From assembly GCF_900142165.1 (NCBI RefSeq), contig NZ_FQZY01000015.1, positions 24,224 through 88,223 of the forward strand: 64,000 bases of DNA, written 5' to 3'. A program made the translations under genes and the position numbers. This document shows, one piece after another, positions 63,709 to 64,000 of this stretch. Numbering within the stretch: position 1 is the first letter of the stretch; each line of letters starts with the position of its first letter. The notes under the pieces are model-generated. The model ran no database searches. It worked only from the letters and a program-made list of their open reading frames with translations, and was not told where the DNA came from. The DNA comes from Hespellia stercorisuis DSM 15480. GTDB lineage: Bacteria; Bacillota; Clostridia; Lachnospirales; Lachnospiraceae.

Positions 63709-63721
63709 GGAGGTACTCAAA

Positions 63722-64000
63722 ATGGCACGTAAATATGACCATGAATACAAAGTACAGGCAGTTAAGTTAGCAAAAGAAATAGGTGGTGCTAAAGCTGCTA
63801 AAGAATTAGGTATCCCGGAGGGAACTATCCATACATGGCTGAAAGCAGTTAGAGCAGGCACATTGGATATTGGCGATGGTGCACATACTCCAGAAAGTGC
63901 GATGAGTCTTGCTGAGGAGCTTGCGATGCTCCGCAAACGCGTTAAGGATCAAGATAAAGAAATCCGGCGTCTGAAAGAGGAAAATGAATTTCTCGAGGAA
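63722..64000 (+). CDS. IS3-family transposase OrfA, 3' end outside window
   Basis: The first 93 residues are visible: MARKYDHEYKVQAVKLAKEI, a helix-turn-helix (AAKELGIPEGTIHTWLKAV), then a leucine-zipper-like coil (LAEELAMLRKRVKDQDKEIR, RLKEENEFLEE). This is the OrfA part of IS3/IS150-group elements, which binds the IS ends; OrfB with the DDE catalytic domain should follow by -1 frameshift beyond the edge. AAGGAGG lies 8 bases before ATG 63722. The IS borders the integrase element. Confidence 0.9.
   Translation, partial: MARKYDHEYKVQAVKLAKEIGGAKAAKELGIPEGTIHTWLKAVRAGTLDIGDGAHTPESAMSLAEELAMLRKRVKDQDKEIRRLKEENEFLEE

Overview
The window looks like chromosome of a low-GC Firmicute, most probably a gut Lachnospiraceae/Clostridiales species. 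Shine-Dalgarno sites are strong throughout, and almost all of it is one large integrative and conjugative element (ICE) of the Tn1549 / C. difficile CTn4 type. Neither end of the ICE can be fixed from the sequence. The taxonomic call rests on gene families and base composition, because no rRNA or tRNA gene is present.

Layout. 1-1261 (-): a sulfur/redox operon of thioredoxin, rhodanese and the N-terminal two thirds or less of a CoA-disulfide-reductase-type flavoprotein that runs off the left edge. 1367-7018: accessory and regulatory genes, namely a sigma-like factor, a phage-type regulator, a Y-family polymerase, a divergent XRE repressor/ImmA protease pair and a NUDIX protein. 7194-8949 (+): a candidate oriT, MobC and a MOBP-type relaxase. 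9016-10237 (-): a SIMPL protein and an SseB-like protein. 10.29-15.50 kb (-): a foreign block with remnants of another transposon (a doubly broken sigma gene and two intact sigma-like genes), a Cys-rich KTR protein, a mosaic tet(O)-class ribosomal protection gene with its attenuator leader, and tnpV. 15430-27747 (-): a tight operon of XRE regulator, type I restriction-modification (hsdM-hsdS-hsdR), DUF6361 protein, phospholipase-D-fold protein and SNF2-like helicase. The tet block has cut off the helicase C-terminus. 28048-61110 (-): the conjugation module, read from ssb leftwards: ssb, a hypothetical gene, antirepressor, pcfB, the VirD4-like coupling ATPase, Maff2, VirB6-like, PrgI, VirB4, DUF3789, a three-domain cell-wall hydrolase, DUF4315, DUF4366, topB, a giant Cna-B surface protein, DUF5688, a 2443-residue methylase/helicase polyvalent protein and a YodL-domain protein. 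61.2-61.5 kb: a non-coding segment with five hairpins and an intrinsic terminator in front of ssb. 61872-63416 (-): a tyrosine integrase and excisionase, more GC-rich and probably from a second element extending to the right. 63722-64000 (+): the start of an IS3-family transposase.

How it works together. MobC and relaxase would process oriT. The coupling ATPase, VirB4, PrgI, VirB6-like protein and hydrolase form the Gram-positive type IV secretion channel. TopB, SSB and the methylase/helicase protein handle DNA, and the Cna-B protein probably promotes cell contact. XRE/ImmA resembles the ImmR/ImmA switch that controls ICE induction. Cargo includes tetracycline resistance and an apparent defence island.

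The two observations I consider most worth following are: (1) four otherwise unrelated ICE proteins share a (S/G)-I-H-x-(K/R)-L-x3-(K/R) tail placed 30-33 residues from the C-terminus, a candidate translocation or docking signal; (2) a type I R-M operon continues without a break into DUF6361, PLD and helicase genes, a candidate composite defence system.
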